Assembly (NCBI RefSeq): GCF_000004195.4
Contig: NC_030677.2
Span: 40,797,142-40,861,141 of the forward strand
Direction of reading: 5' to 3'
From: Xenopus tropicalis
Taxonomy: Eukaryota; Chordata; Amphibia; Anura; Pipidae
Length of the DNA: 64,000 nucleotides
Shown here: piece after piece, positions 36,801 through 47,640 of the stretch
How the letters are laid out: the number at the start of each line of letters is the position of its first letter
Position numbering within the stretch: position 1 is the stretch's first letter
Translations under genes and position numbers: made by a program
Notes under the pieces: generated by a model
Told to the model about the DNA's origin: nothing
Databases searched by the model: none
Seen by the model: the letters and a program-made list of their open reading frames with translations, nothing else

Positions 36801-39800
36801 ACTGAAAAAATAAAGCTGTGGAAGACACATGTAAGGCCTATATGGCTCTGAAAAACATGATAGTAAACTATGTAGACCATGGAATCTCCAAAATGTTGTC
36901 ATGTTTCAAGCTTTAGCTTGGCAATGCATAAAGTTCAGCTTGTACTCGTGACTTCTAATATCCTCATATTTTACAACAGGGGGTACATAATTCACTATGT
37001 CTGTGTATGTATATATAAAATGTAAATATATATACACACAGATAATGCCTATGAAGCACTTAAAAGTGTAATCCTGCCATGGTAGATAAATTATTTAGTG
37101 CCACTCTACCTTTCTGTACAAGGAGGAATATGACCTCTTTAGTTCTTGCCTCCCTGTCAGCACTTATGTAATAAATAAGGAAAGTTCCTAATACAAAGGG
37201 AACTGGACAGAGGGGGTAAGTAAAACAAAAGTTCACTGAAAAATGTTAAAAAAAAAAAAAAAAAAGCCCTATCTACAGAAAAAAAACCAAAAGAACTTAC
37301 TTCAATATCCAAAGCATATATGTGACCATCATGTGAGCCAATATATACAAGCCCACTCAGGAAATCGGTGGCAGGAGAGCTCTTCACTGCATTCCCAGTC
37401 GTAAAAATCCAGTGTGTTTCCCCATTGTGGTTACTCAGGGCATAAAGTGAACCATCATAGCAGCCTGCCAAAATAAAGCACGGCACCCCACAGTTTCAGA
37501 GCAAATAGGAGATAGATTGTATAAAAATGGTCAGGTAACAATCCCATAATATATTAAAATACTGATGGTTTTCTTTCACTTGGACTTAACCCATAGTCAC
37601 TTTTCTATCGTATATATGCCCATTTTACCCACTAATGGAAAAACACCAATAAACTATGAATTAAAACTGTTTCTTCACAACAAACTTGTAGGAACATGAT
37701 CCGATAACCCAGGTAAAGTATGTGCAAGCTGCCTACACCTATGGCACCGAGTATAAGGACCTCACTGCCACGCTCCATAGCTTTGAATTTCCATGACCAG
37801 CACTATAAAGGGCTAGTAATATCAAACATGAAAAATATTTGACGATATACTGCTTACATCTATCCTGTGAGTAGATATATTTTCTTTTAAGTATAAGTCT
37901 TTTATTGCTGGATCAGTCTTATTTTAATCAGCCACCATTTATCTTTTGTCTAAAGTCTGTTGGGTTCAGTGAAGTCATAATTGCCTCCAAAAGCCCTACC
38001 CAGGAAAACTACAGGTCAGCAAGATAAAAGTCCTAACTACACAGGGTACAATGAGTTCCCAAATACATACCAACAAGAATAAATCTGCCGCACTTAGACA
38101 CTCCAGCAGAAGATTCAATACGATCTCCCAGGACTCTTTCCCATATCACTTGCCCAGTTGGCAGATCAAGAGCTTGCATTCTGTGAGAATGAGACCCAAT
38201 GTAAATCACCAGAGAGTCTCTGATGGCTGATTTCACAAGAAGAGGTGAAGCATCAACACATTTGCCAGTGTCAGATGTCCATCTTTCCTGCAGGCACAAA
38301 AAGCCATATAGAAGACCTTGAGTTTGAGTAGATGCCACTCCAGAGATTGGAGAAGACTGACCGCATAGTCTGTACTGAGCTTTCTTTGTTCTTTTGCTAT
38401 CAGAGTTCATACAATGTATTTCAAATATGTTTAACAGTTCTTGGCTTAGTCCAGTGAATAACTTGTGCTGCTGAGCCATGGTATCAGAATACAAAAGCAC
38501 ATTACCAAGTAAACGACTTCCTCTACTGAGAGAAATGAACAAGTTCCTGTTTCCTTCCAGTTCCATTATTGCTTGATCTTTCCTTTTGCCCAAATGTTTT
38601 ATCCTGCTATCTCTTTCTTTTATATTTCTCAGATTATCAGCTGTACTCTGACTGATGTCAGTATTTCTGTGCTCTTCACTTAATTGCACGGATTTAGAAA
38701 TGTGTTTGTAAATATCAAGGAAGCTGTTGTTGAGTATGACCTCAACTAAACCTGTTACAGGTCTGCCAACAAGAATGTCTACCTCTTGGTGAAATTGTAT
38801 GGCTTTAAGGGAATCCCCGCCACTAAGCAGAAAAACAGAATCCTCAGGAACAGCAGGACAATCTTCAGGCAAGCCTAAGATGGTCTACAAAATGACAGGG
38901 AAAAATGAAACACTGTTTATTGTCAGCAGCGTATTGGCTCAACACTATTTTGTAACCCCAAACTGTCCAGCAGTAGCGACATTCTCTCTTTTTATGATCA
39001 GTCGGCCCAATCCCCAGTTGTTTTTGGCCCTCTGCTTGCTTTATCTGCATGCTCACTCGAAATGCTTTCTTCCTCCTCAACCTGTGACCTCACTGGAAAC
39101 AGAGAAGTGTGCATCACAGCACTCTGCACTTTCTCAAATTATGTCACTAGTCTAATGGGAGTTAAAGAGAAAAGATAGCGAAGAGTTTAAGGGGAAAATA
39201 TATTGGCTGGTATAAAATTACTCAGAAAAAGGACAAAAACATTTTTTTGGACAGTTTAACAAATAAAGTATCCTTGTGTTCCTGTAAATTATAAGGAAAA
39301 CACATGTAAACATTGGTCAGAACAGTAGCACTTCCAAAATAGTGTAGGCCCATTGACACTTCTACAGCTACGCTCTAGGTGGTTTTATTGTACTGTCCTG
39401 CTGAAAAATTAGCAGGGGCTGCCCCAACTAATTTGTCTAAATGGATATATTCTAAAAAAATTAAGGTCTCTGTATATTAAAGAAAACTATCCTTTTTGAT
39501 GGTCATATTCCTTTTTAAAAGATGCTGATTGCTCTGACCCTGTTAACCAAGCTGATTCTTACTGGGAACAGCTGGATTTTTTTTCCAACATACTTTAGGA
39601 CAGTTCTGTCCAAATGATCATAGATAGTGGGCCGATTATTTCTCATATAGCTTGATCGAGGGCAGGCTTAAATTAAAATGATGATGTCATACAGAGAAAT
39701 CTATGAAGCCCTTGAGCAGATTGGGGGCCATAAAAATCCTTTGGCGGGCCACAACTGGCCTGGGGGCCTCTTGTTGGAAATTGTACGTTTTTTTTTATAA

Positions 39801-42800
39801 TTACACGTTACCTTCCATAAACGTTGCAATCGGTTCCATAAATCTTCAGCTCCTAGTACTGTACAGATTGATTTTTTTTCATTTATATATTCACAATACA
39901 TATCATTCAACTTGGATGTGTCCATTTTACCTGGTGGCAAAAACAAACCAACATTCAGTTTTAAGGAAACAATTGTAGGACATGGGAAGCTGAAAAAAGC
40001 ACCTGATTTGGCTTAAACCAGAGCAATGTCTTGATTAAAGAAAAGCGTTACTTGCATTTTACCTTGACTTATTGCTTACCATGCTTTGTTAGAGGTAATG
40101 TTTCTACCAAAACCAGATCATCAGGTACCGCATAGCTTAGTAGATGCGACTGCAACTCTTTCCAAAGGAACTTCTTTTCTAAGGGACCATTTGGGATAAC
40201 AAACATGACCAACTGTTTTTCCTGAAACCACAGAGCTGTGCAGGCTTCCACGTGGGCCAGGCTTTCTGCTGACTGCAAGTAACAGCAAATCACAAATGAG
40301 CAAGGATCATTAAACTTACAGAAAGAAATGTAAAATGTATAGAATGTACCAACCCAATGTCTGGGCTCAATATCTGTGGATTACCTGCTGTACATATTCA
40401 ATATTCAGCCGTTTTCCATGGCGTTTGATCTGATTATCTTTCCTTCCCAAGAAATACATTTCCCCATCCTTTAATGTAACCCAGTCCCCTGTTTTTCTCA
40501 TGGTTCCATAGGGCAAAATGAATTCATTGTCTAGAAAACATATACGTTCTCTACCACCTGTAGATATAATACAGAAAATAGATACCATATAGCTTTCGAT
40601 TGAAGAATGGATTGAATGGCAAACAACTAACAACAGCAATTTGATACCTCTATCTGCAGTAACCCCCTCTAAATTTAAAATGCCTTATAACAGAGGATGA
40701 CTGTGTAGCACATCATATATATTTACTATACTTAAGTTAAGGATTTTTTTTTTTCTTTTTAGCATCTACATTTGGTAAAGGTACAAAATACAATTTCATG
40801 TTAAAATAACTGGCCTTTAAGCATAGCTGATTTACTGAAGTGTCCAGAGGTATTTTACAGGTGCAGCATATAACTAAATGCAAGTTTTTCTATATACGGT
40901 CTCTATAAAATATATTGCATATAAGCTCTTATGTAAATAAACCATTTTCATAAAAATATACTTTTTTTGTAGTATGTGCCATTGGGTAATCCTAAATAGA
41001 GAATTGCCATTTTAAGAATTAAGTTCCACCTCCTGGTATCATAGGATTCACAGTGCACACAAACAAGCCAAGGCACACATACATGCAAGGCCACATCAGC
41101 CAATTAATGGAAAGAGTTCAGTCTTTTGCTTCCACACTACTTCCTGTTACAGTCAGAGCTGCATTATTTCCTGTCAGGTGATCTCTGAGGGAGCACACAG
41201 CCCATCACTAAATGGTGGATAAGTGAAAGGATGTAATATTTCCTGATATATATATTCCAGTTTGGTAAGATTCTTTAATAGGTCACTTAACATAATATAA
41301 ACTATCTGTTGGTTAAGTATTCATTCTGGGGGTACAGTTTTCCTTTAATGCAAACCCTGTATAATCAAACACTCATCATTGAGGCATGACTAGCCCATGC
41401 CTGAAACCATGTACTGCCGGAGGGAACAGAGATCATACAGAGTATTGCCAGACCTAGAAGTACTTGCCCTTCTCCTTCATCTATTTTATAGCTTTTTTCG
41501 TTCTGAACTTCAACTATTGTCCCTTGAAGTGGAAAACCAAGTGGAACACATGACTCTTCTCTAGGCACAAACAAGAAAAAAAAAAACTTCGTAAGACACA
41601 TTTATATGAATTACATAAAATATATACAAAAGACCAACAAGTTGACTTTTTTTAAAGGAAAACTAAAAGTATATGAAGGTTGTGGAGACAAGACAGAAAT
41701 AGTGGAACTCCAGTTTTGTCAACACTCTCTATGACTGCAGTATTGGGATGTTTCTGTAGGTTTTGAATTTGAATAATAAGTGAGATCTGTGACTATGGAA
41801 TATGTCCTGGCAAATGTTTTATTTGCCCTAGGTCTAGGACATATCTGTTGAGACCTGTATATCTTGTTAAATAGTGATTACCCCAGAGATATTAGGGGCC
41901 ATCATTCTTTTACCTAACACACAAAAATGTCATAAAAGAGGTTTGAATCTTTAAACATAGTGAAATCACAATGCTCCATTTCTGATACTAAATTGCAGAA
42001 TATGATGTGTGGGCTCCATTAATTTAAGAACCCACTAATAAATAAATCTGAGCTAATGAGTAGATTATGAAAGAATAAAAACCTGCAGAAGTAAAAAAAT
42101 GCATCAGGTGCTTTCTACCCCATACATTTGAACCTAGCATATTATATCGCCAGCTGTATTAACTCCCAAATCCAAAGGGTATTTTTACTTTAACTTCCAT
42201 TGCAACCTCACTCAAACTATACATCTCAATTTGTTCATTCTACCACTAACTCCGGATGCTACTGCACATATCGCCAGTCTGCAAAGGCACTTGCCCCTGC
42301 TGTTATTCTGCACACTTCTGTGCCATCAAAACATTACTTGTTAGTCATGGTGTGCATATGAATGGGCCACAGCAAAGGCTCCTTTTAATGTCCTGATACA
42401 GAGGAAGGGGGGCTGAATTAAATCAAAATTTAGAAATGATGAATACCAAGTGAAACGGATCTGGAAAAACGCACTGCACATTCTATTGACTATAATATTA
42501 ATTTGGTGCTGTAGATTTTATTTACGTTTGTGGATACAGAATTTGTGTGTACACTTTTAAGTTTGCAGCTTAAAGGGAAGATTACAGTCAAAGGTTTAGA
42601 AGTAAGGTACCACCCAGTCATATAAAACAAAAACAGAAAAAAAAAATCAGATTACCCTGTTTGATGGCTAATCATTTGCTCTGTGATCTCATAGTAAGTT
42701 GCCCAGCTAGACACTTCTGTTATGCCATAGAGATTAATAAGGCGCGTCCTGTTTCCTGGTTCTCTCCAGCTTCTGAGGACACTGACTGATGGAAAAGGCT

Positions 42801-45800
42801 CACCACCAAGTGCAAGCACCCGGAGAGATGTTCCCTTAGACAGCACAGATGATCGGATGGAACGTGAACCAAATCGTCGTAAGAAAGTAGGCGTGGCCTA
42901 AACATAACCAGGAGTGATTGGAAAATATGTTTTGCCAAATCCTTATTTTAGTAGCCAATAGAATTTCTTCAGCTTTGGCAGTTATTTGTAATCTAAGTAT
43001 CTATAATAAGACATTTGATTTGGCCTGTCAACATTACCTGTAACACTGTCACTCTATGCTGATGGAAAAGAATGTCACACAATTTGTGCGGCATCATTTT
43101 AATGGGGTTTGGCACCACCAGAAGACAAGCTCCGCTGGATAATGCAAGAAACAACTCAATAACAGAGGGATCAAATGTCAGAGGAGAAGCCAAAAAAAGG
43201 AGATCATCGGGTGATATCGCAAAGATAGATCTGTTGGAAAATGAAAAGCCAAATCAAAGGACATAAGCCCATGTAACCATATACAGTGCTATTTACAATT
43301 ACAGAAGCACTGGTGCAAGGTCATTACCACCAAGCAATATATTTACTAGTTCTATTGTTTGCTCACAAAATTAGTTGCCGGATTGTGGTGGTTGCAATTA
43401 CACTGGCATTCTGTAAAGAAATGGAGCAATGCACTACTTTAGTAAATTACACTTCATTTCTTAGGGGGAATTAAAACAACAACAACCAGCTCTATTTTCA
43501 GGAAAACAGCACAATTTGTATTGCTTATAATTATATATATTTTTTAACCTAAATCTTACATAATAAATCTGAAAATGGAAAGCTGAACTTCTAAAGATAC
43601 AGATTAAAATTTGCAGATGTCTGGACTCCACAATTTGATTCCAAACTTCCCTGCTCGCATTCATGCATTTTGTTAATATATTACAGCTTAACTAGTCACT
43701 GTTGGAATCTCTATTATGGGAAGATCTGTAAAAACCTAATGAAATATCAAACTCTTGTAAATGTTATAACCTAGTGTATTTGCATGAATAGGATGAGCAT
43801 TAAATGGAAAGGGGATAGGCTAACAGGAGAAGTAAATGTCTTACCGAAGGTGGTATATGTTTGGCACTATGCACTTATGCGGCACACTGACAATTTTAGG
43901 AGCCCCTGTTGTCCCAGAGGTGTGTAGGATATAAGCTAAGCAATGCTTCTCTCGCATATCCATGTGTTCTTTATACATCATGTGCTTCTCTTCAGGTGTA
44001 TCATTCTGGTGTCTATGCAGACCACGCACAATTGCTTTTTTATTTCTTTTAACCTCAAAGAGATTTACATTAATATGCTGTATGCTTGAAGAATCCAGTT
44101 CTACAAAACCTGGGAACTGCAGCTTAAAGTTCTGCAAAGTAAGGGATAGGAGATTGGTCACTGAGTTGAATTATGTGATACAAACATCACCTTTCCTATG
44201 CAAAGAATTAGAAACTGGTTAAAAAATATCCCATATATTTTTACAAAATGCACGTGAAAATATATTATTGGGGCAGTTTCTACTCAGAAGCTAAATTGCA
44301 CCACTGCAGTAAGCAAAAGGAACCAAATCCACATTTAGTTTTCTTGGTCTAATCTGCAGGAGATCAAAGCTAAATGTTGACTGATTATCCTTATATATAA
44401 GCAGACTTGATGCCATTAGATAGCTTTATACTACTGAAGTTGCACTCACCTCCACCATGTCCTTATGTACAAGCATATATTCAACATTACTCTTTTCCAA
44501 TAACTTGATGCTTACATCTGATGAATTGCTTGGATCTACAGGAAAATAGGCTGCAGGGACCTGAAGAATTCTGCAAATGTGCAAGAAGAAATGCCATTGG
44601 TTTGCAGATGTGTTTACAAACAAATCTACAAAGCCCAAATCAAAAAAAGCAGGTTGGAGAGGAAGAACTTTGTGCTGATATAGGAACCCATCATTAGCTG
44701 TTGAAAGTTCAAAACAGCTTCAAACAAAAACACAATTGCCAACTAGATAAAAGGGGAGAAAACCAGTCACATTTATCAAATACTGAACTTGGCAATTCTG
44801 AAAGATTTCAGTCCGTTAGAAATGTTTCCCATTTATAAAAACACTTTCCTAAAATATAGGTTTTTCCTCTCTGATTCATTAAAACATGAGTTTGAATCCC
44901 GAATGGGAAAAATTCGGATTTGATACGATAATTTCTGAAGATTGCAAATATTACAAAAATGCTTACGAAAAAAACGTATTAGTCACGATAATATCTAAAT
45001 TTTCATACTAAACGATTGTAAACAGCGGCAGAACCTTTCCGAATTTTTTGCACAAGCATACGAAAAAGTCGCGCAAGCATACGAAAAAAATCACAAAAAT
45101 ATGCTCGGAGCGTTCGTGTCTTAATAAATCTCCCCCTAGATCTTAAACACTTTATTCATCCTTATATTTATCTTACACATACAGATCGGAACAATAATTA
45201 GAGCTGCTTCTGCTATGACCTACAGCAGGGGTCTCAAACTCAATTTAACTGGGGGCCGCAGGAGGCAAAGTCAGGATGAGGCTGGGCCGCATAAGGGATT
45301 TCACAAAAAAAAGTCGGGAGCTGCTGATTGCGGAAATGACGTTATGCCATCATAACAGTTTTTATGGGAAGACGTTCTGTGTGCACAATTAGCTCCTTAC
45401 GTCTTCCCATAATAACTGTTATGATGGCATAACGTCATTTCCGCAATCAGCAGCTCCCGCCCGCCGTGCCTTTCATTATACCTTGAATCGCAATAAAAAT
45501 CGCGATCCATTCATTCGGGCCACAAAATATTGTACCGAGGGCCGCAAATGGCCCGCGGGCCGCGAGTTTGAGACCCCTGACCTACAGGGATAAGACAAAC
45601 TCTGCTCAGACCTGTGCATAACCACAACAGAATTTTAATACTGTGAATTACCAGTGCCTCAGAATGCCTGTAATAAGAGGTAAAATTCCGTATTTGAGAT
45701 GTGTTACCCAATAATATAGGAAGGTAGGTTTATTCCTGGATTACAATAGAGACCAATTTTGCAGGTTTCCGTATGCCTACAGTGAGATTTCAGAAAGAGA

Positions 45801-45919
45801 GCAAGCTCTTCTGCCAGTCGCATCATCTTGCTGTAAGTGTAATAGACAGGAGCCTCCTGGCAAGTGTGGAAACACACGGCATTTCTGTGGGCATGCTCGG
45901 TGGCTGTGTGTGAGACCAT
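33858..45919 (-). CDS. AASDH: AASDH: acyl-CoA synthetase family member 4 (aminoadipate-semialdehyde dehydrogenase homologue)
   Basis: Fourteen minus-strand exons join without a frame break: 45708-45919, 44450-44570, 43845-44131, 43038-43230, 42656-42897, 41454-41560, 40385-40557, 40080-40272, 39812-39930, 38071-38884, 37301-37464, 35509-35634, 34744-34875 and 33858-34250. They total 3276 nt, 1091 residues, against about 1098 in human. The adenylation domain (about residues 1-540) has the P-loop-like HTSGTTGAPKIV, YGITEVSSWA, GTMRKTGDW, LGRKDNQIKRHGKRLN and the C-terminal lysine in LTKHGK. The carrier domain follows, with the phosphopantetheine serine in SGGDSLKAI. The C-terminus is a PQQ-type beta-propeller with repeats such as YIGSHSHRMQALD and FGSHDGYIYCC. 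The family is the vertebrate U26/ACSF4 group; its physiological substrate is unsettled, although beta-alanine activation is reported for the insect relative Ebony-type enzymes. Start chosen at 45919; human begins about four residues earlier. Confidence 0.93.
34372..34562. mobile_element. Palindromic MITE in an AASDH intron
   Basis: Left taggggtatatttatcatgt with 'gtaaaaagtggagtaaaaca'; right 'ccactttttacacagcatga' then taaatataccct. The 'gttgc...gcaaccaatcag' core relates it to the 12.18 and 17.07 kb elements. Confidence 0.65.
36159..36452. mobile_element. hAT-type MITE with perfect 8-bp target duplication
   Basis: Left end cagtgatccccaaccaacgg, right end aaaaaggttggggatccctg. Flanks atttaacc (36151-36158) and atttaacc (36453-36460) are identical. 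It lies in the AASDH intron between exons 37301-37464 and 35509-35634. The 115-codon minus-strand frame across it is not a gene. Confidence 0.85.
38071..38884 (-). CDS. AASDH: AASDH large exon: acyl-carrier domain to start of propeller
   Basis: 814 nt in one frame. It opens with TILGLPEDCPAVPEDSVFLL and SGGDSLKAIQFHQEVD (the carrier serine). A poorly conserved Ser/Lys-rich linker follows, then WTSDTGKCVDASPLLV, IYIGSHSHRMQALD and LGDRIESSAGVSKCGRF, matching human AASDH closely at the propeller start. Donor TTG/GTATGT. Confidence 0.92.
40385..40557 (-). CDS. AASDH: AASDH exon with adenylation motifs A7-A9
   Basis: Encodes RERICFLDNEFILPYG, TMRKTGDWVTLKDGEMYF and LGRKDNQIKRHGKRLNIE. The TGD aspartate and the arginine of LGRKD are the ribose- and hinge-region residues expected in this superfamily, so this part looks catalytically intact. 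Confidence 0.92.
42656..43230 (-). CDS. AASDH: AASDH exons 4 and 5 (adenylation core)
   Basis: 43038-43230 encodes FLASPLTFDPSVIELFLALS and HQHRVTVLQ. 42656-42897 encodes ATPTFLRRFGSR, LRVLALGGEPFPSVSVLRSW and LINLYGITEVSSWATYYE. Both match human AASDH nearly residue for residue as recalled. The intervening intron is 140 bp. Confidence 0.92.
43845..44131 (-). CDS. AASDH: AASDH exon 3 (ATP-binding loop)
   Basis: Ends with KHCLAYILHTSGTTGAPKIV and VPHKCIVPNIYHLR. HTSGTTGAPK is the superfamily phosphate-binding loop. The first half of the exon is the family's variable insert. Confidence 0.92.
44860..45142. repeat. Diverged relative of the 'acatttactaac' palindromic MITE
   Basis: Starts near 'ctctgattcattaaaacatg' and ends tcgtgtcttaataaatctcc then cccctag, with interior cgaaaaa/tttttcg tracts like those of 30.2 and 52.1 kb. 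Its left end is degraded. AASDH first intron. Confidence 0.5.
45226..45579. mobile_element. hAT MITE (caggggtctcaaactc ends) with perfect 8-bp duplication
   Basis: Left end caggggtctcaaactcaatt, right end gcgagtttgagacccctg. Flanks acctacag (45218-45225) and acctacag (45580-45587) are identical. The interior contains long inverted arms: 'agctgctgattgcggaaatg' and 'catttccgcaatcagcagct', with 'acgtcttcccataa' at the centre. First AASDH intron. Confidence 0.88.
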
Positions 45920-46284
45920 TTCCTGGAGAGTAGATGGAACTGGGAGATTAGGAACCTATAATTATGGACAGAAAAGGATAATGTTTAGTTAAAGAAATGT
46001 ATATTTAATAGAATCTACATCACTGCTTCTTTTCATACAGTAACCTCTCTAAGAATAATACAATTGCTCCAACAATAACACGTCTGTAAAAAAGCCAACG
46101 CATAATGATAAGTCTGTGGGGGACCAATACTGATTGGTACATGCCACTACCTCTTATGGATCTCTAAGTATGAGAAAGTTTAAAGTAATAGCAAAGACGA
46201 TATATGATTGACAGCTCAGATTTTTTAATACATTTATAACAGGTATGGATGATTTCATTAAAAAAAAGAATTTGGGTTTCAGGT

Positions 46285-47000
46285 TTAAAGGAGAAGGAAA
46301 GGTAAAAAAAACCAAGTAAGCTTTATAAGAAAGGTCTATGTAAAGACAGCCATAAGCACTTACAGTAATGCTGCACTGATTCCTCTATCAAAAGAAACAC
46401 AGGATTTGTTTTCTCTTTTTTTTTTTTTATAAACATATGGTCTGTCTGACTTCCTCTCACAGAAAAATCCTTAATTCCCAGGGCCATAGTCCCAGTGCAG
46501 TTCCCTCCCCCCTCCCTTAGGAATGTGTAATCTCAGCTATAATGGCTAGGGACTGCAGGCAGGAAGCCACTTAAGGGCTCTGCGACTAATCTCCCCGAAC
46601 TACCATCTCACCGGCGAACATGTAAGTCGCCGGTGGGATGGTACACGCTGCGCAGGCGATTTCGGCAAATCGCTGAAGTTGCCTCGCGAGGCATTTTCTG
46701 CGATTTGCCAAAATCGCGCGGCCGCCGCGTGTGCCATCCCACCGGCGACTTACATGTTCGCCGGTGGGATGGAAACTGATGGAAACTCGGGGAGATTAGT
46801 CGCCCGCGAACAGGGAGATTTGTCGCGGGCGACTAATCTCCCCGTGTGCCAGAGCCCTAAAATGGCAGCTGCTAATCTTAAGCAAATGGAGAAATCTTTT
46901 AAAGCTGTTTATAATTGTTTCTGCAGAATAAATATATTGTTCCAGGTGGCACTAATGTGGCAAATCTATTGGCAGTAAAATGCCTTTCCTTCTCCTTTAC
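46285..47000. mobile_element. TTAA-class MITE (ttaaaggagaaggaaaggt) carrying a nested MITE
   Basis: Left end ttaaaggagaaggaaaggta, right end tgcctttccttctccttta. 'aagtaagctttataagaaag' and 'cagcattactg'-type interior is shared with 50975-51409. The second element at 46569-46858 is inserted inside it. Confidence 0.65.
46569..46858. mobile_element. Nested CpG-rich MITE, relative of 15371-15670
   Basis: The right end 'cgactaatctccccgtgtgc' then cagagccct matches the element at 15.37 kb. The left end is shortened to cttaagggctctgcgactaa. It shares the gccatcccaccggcgactta blocks. Confidence 0.7.
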
Positions 47001-47199
47001 TTTTTAAAGGACTTTTATTACACAGCTTTTTATGTGTGGGTGACAGGTACCCTTTAACAAAACAACACTGCTGTGACATGGCTCCTCCAGCTCTTATACC
47101 TTCCCATTTTCCTGGCAGAAGCTGCTCCTATGAGTGAGGTGCGGCTCAGTGCATTCCATAGTAAGGGAAGGCTAGTAGCAGAATGGGCTTGAGCGAAAA

Positions 47200-47640
47200 T
47201 CCTTCCCAACAGTGTTGCAGTGCTCCGTAGTCCAAATCAGTAATGTGCAGTAATTCTATCCCAGCGGCCCTCCCATTCCTTCTGTTTACTAACACGGTCC
47301 ATCGTGGAGCCCAAACACACCATGCCTTCACTTCCGCATTCCGAATACGCACTCACACCCGAATAACTGGCACCAACAGGCTACATAAACAGTACTAAAG
47401 GGGCGAACGTCCTAATATGAGCCCCGTAGTGTTGCCTGCCAAACTTGTGTGCCCTACTGTACATGTGGGGCGGCTGTGACACAAATCTGCAGAACAGTAC
47501 GCGGCCAGCAGTGATGACGTGTCTGAGGGCAGAAGTGGGCGGGCACTAATGACGCTTTGTTGTTGCGCGTCACTAAGAACCTACTGATGGAGCTGGGCCT
47601 GCTCCTTGTTGTGTTGTGAACGGTTTTTGTACAGTGAGAT
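47200..47640. promoter_or_regulatory. GC-rich divergent promoter region between AASDH and the PAICS-like gene
   Basis: This segment separates the minus-strand AASDH 5' side from the plus-strand composite gene. It has denser CpG than its surroundings, with gtggggcggctgtgac near 47466, 'gatgacgtgtc' near 47513, 'gtgggcgggcac' near 47535 and 'tgttgcgcgtcac' near 47560. GC-box-like and CRE-like sequences fit a TATA-less bidirectional promoter. The assignment is inferred from position and composition. Confidence 0.45.

Noticed and set aside
47146..47352. 68-codon minus-strand open frame as AASDH N-terminal extension
   Set aside because: The candidate donor near 47102 would join exon 45955 in the wrong phase; the start at 45919 agrees with the human N-terminus.
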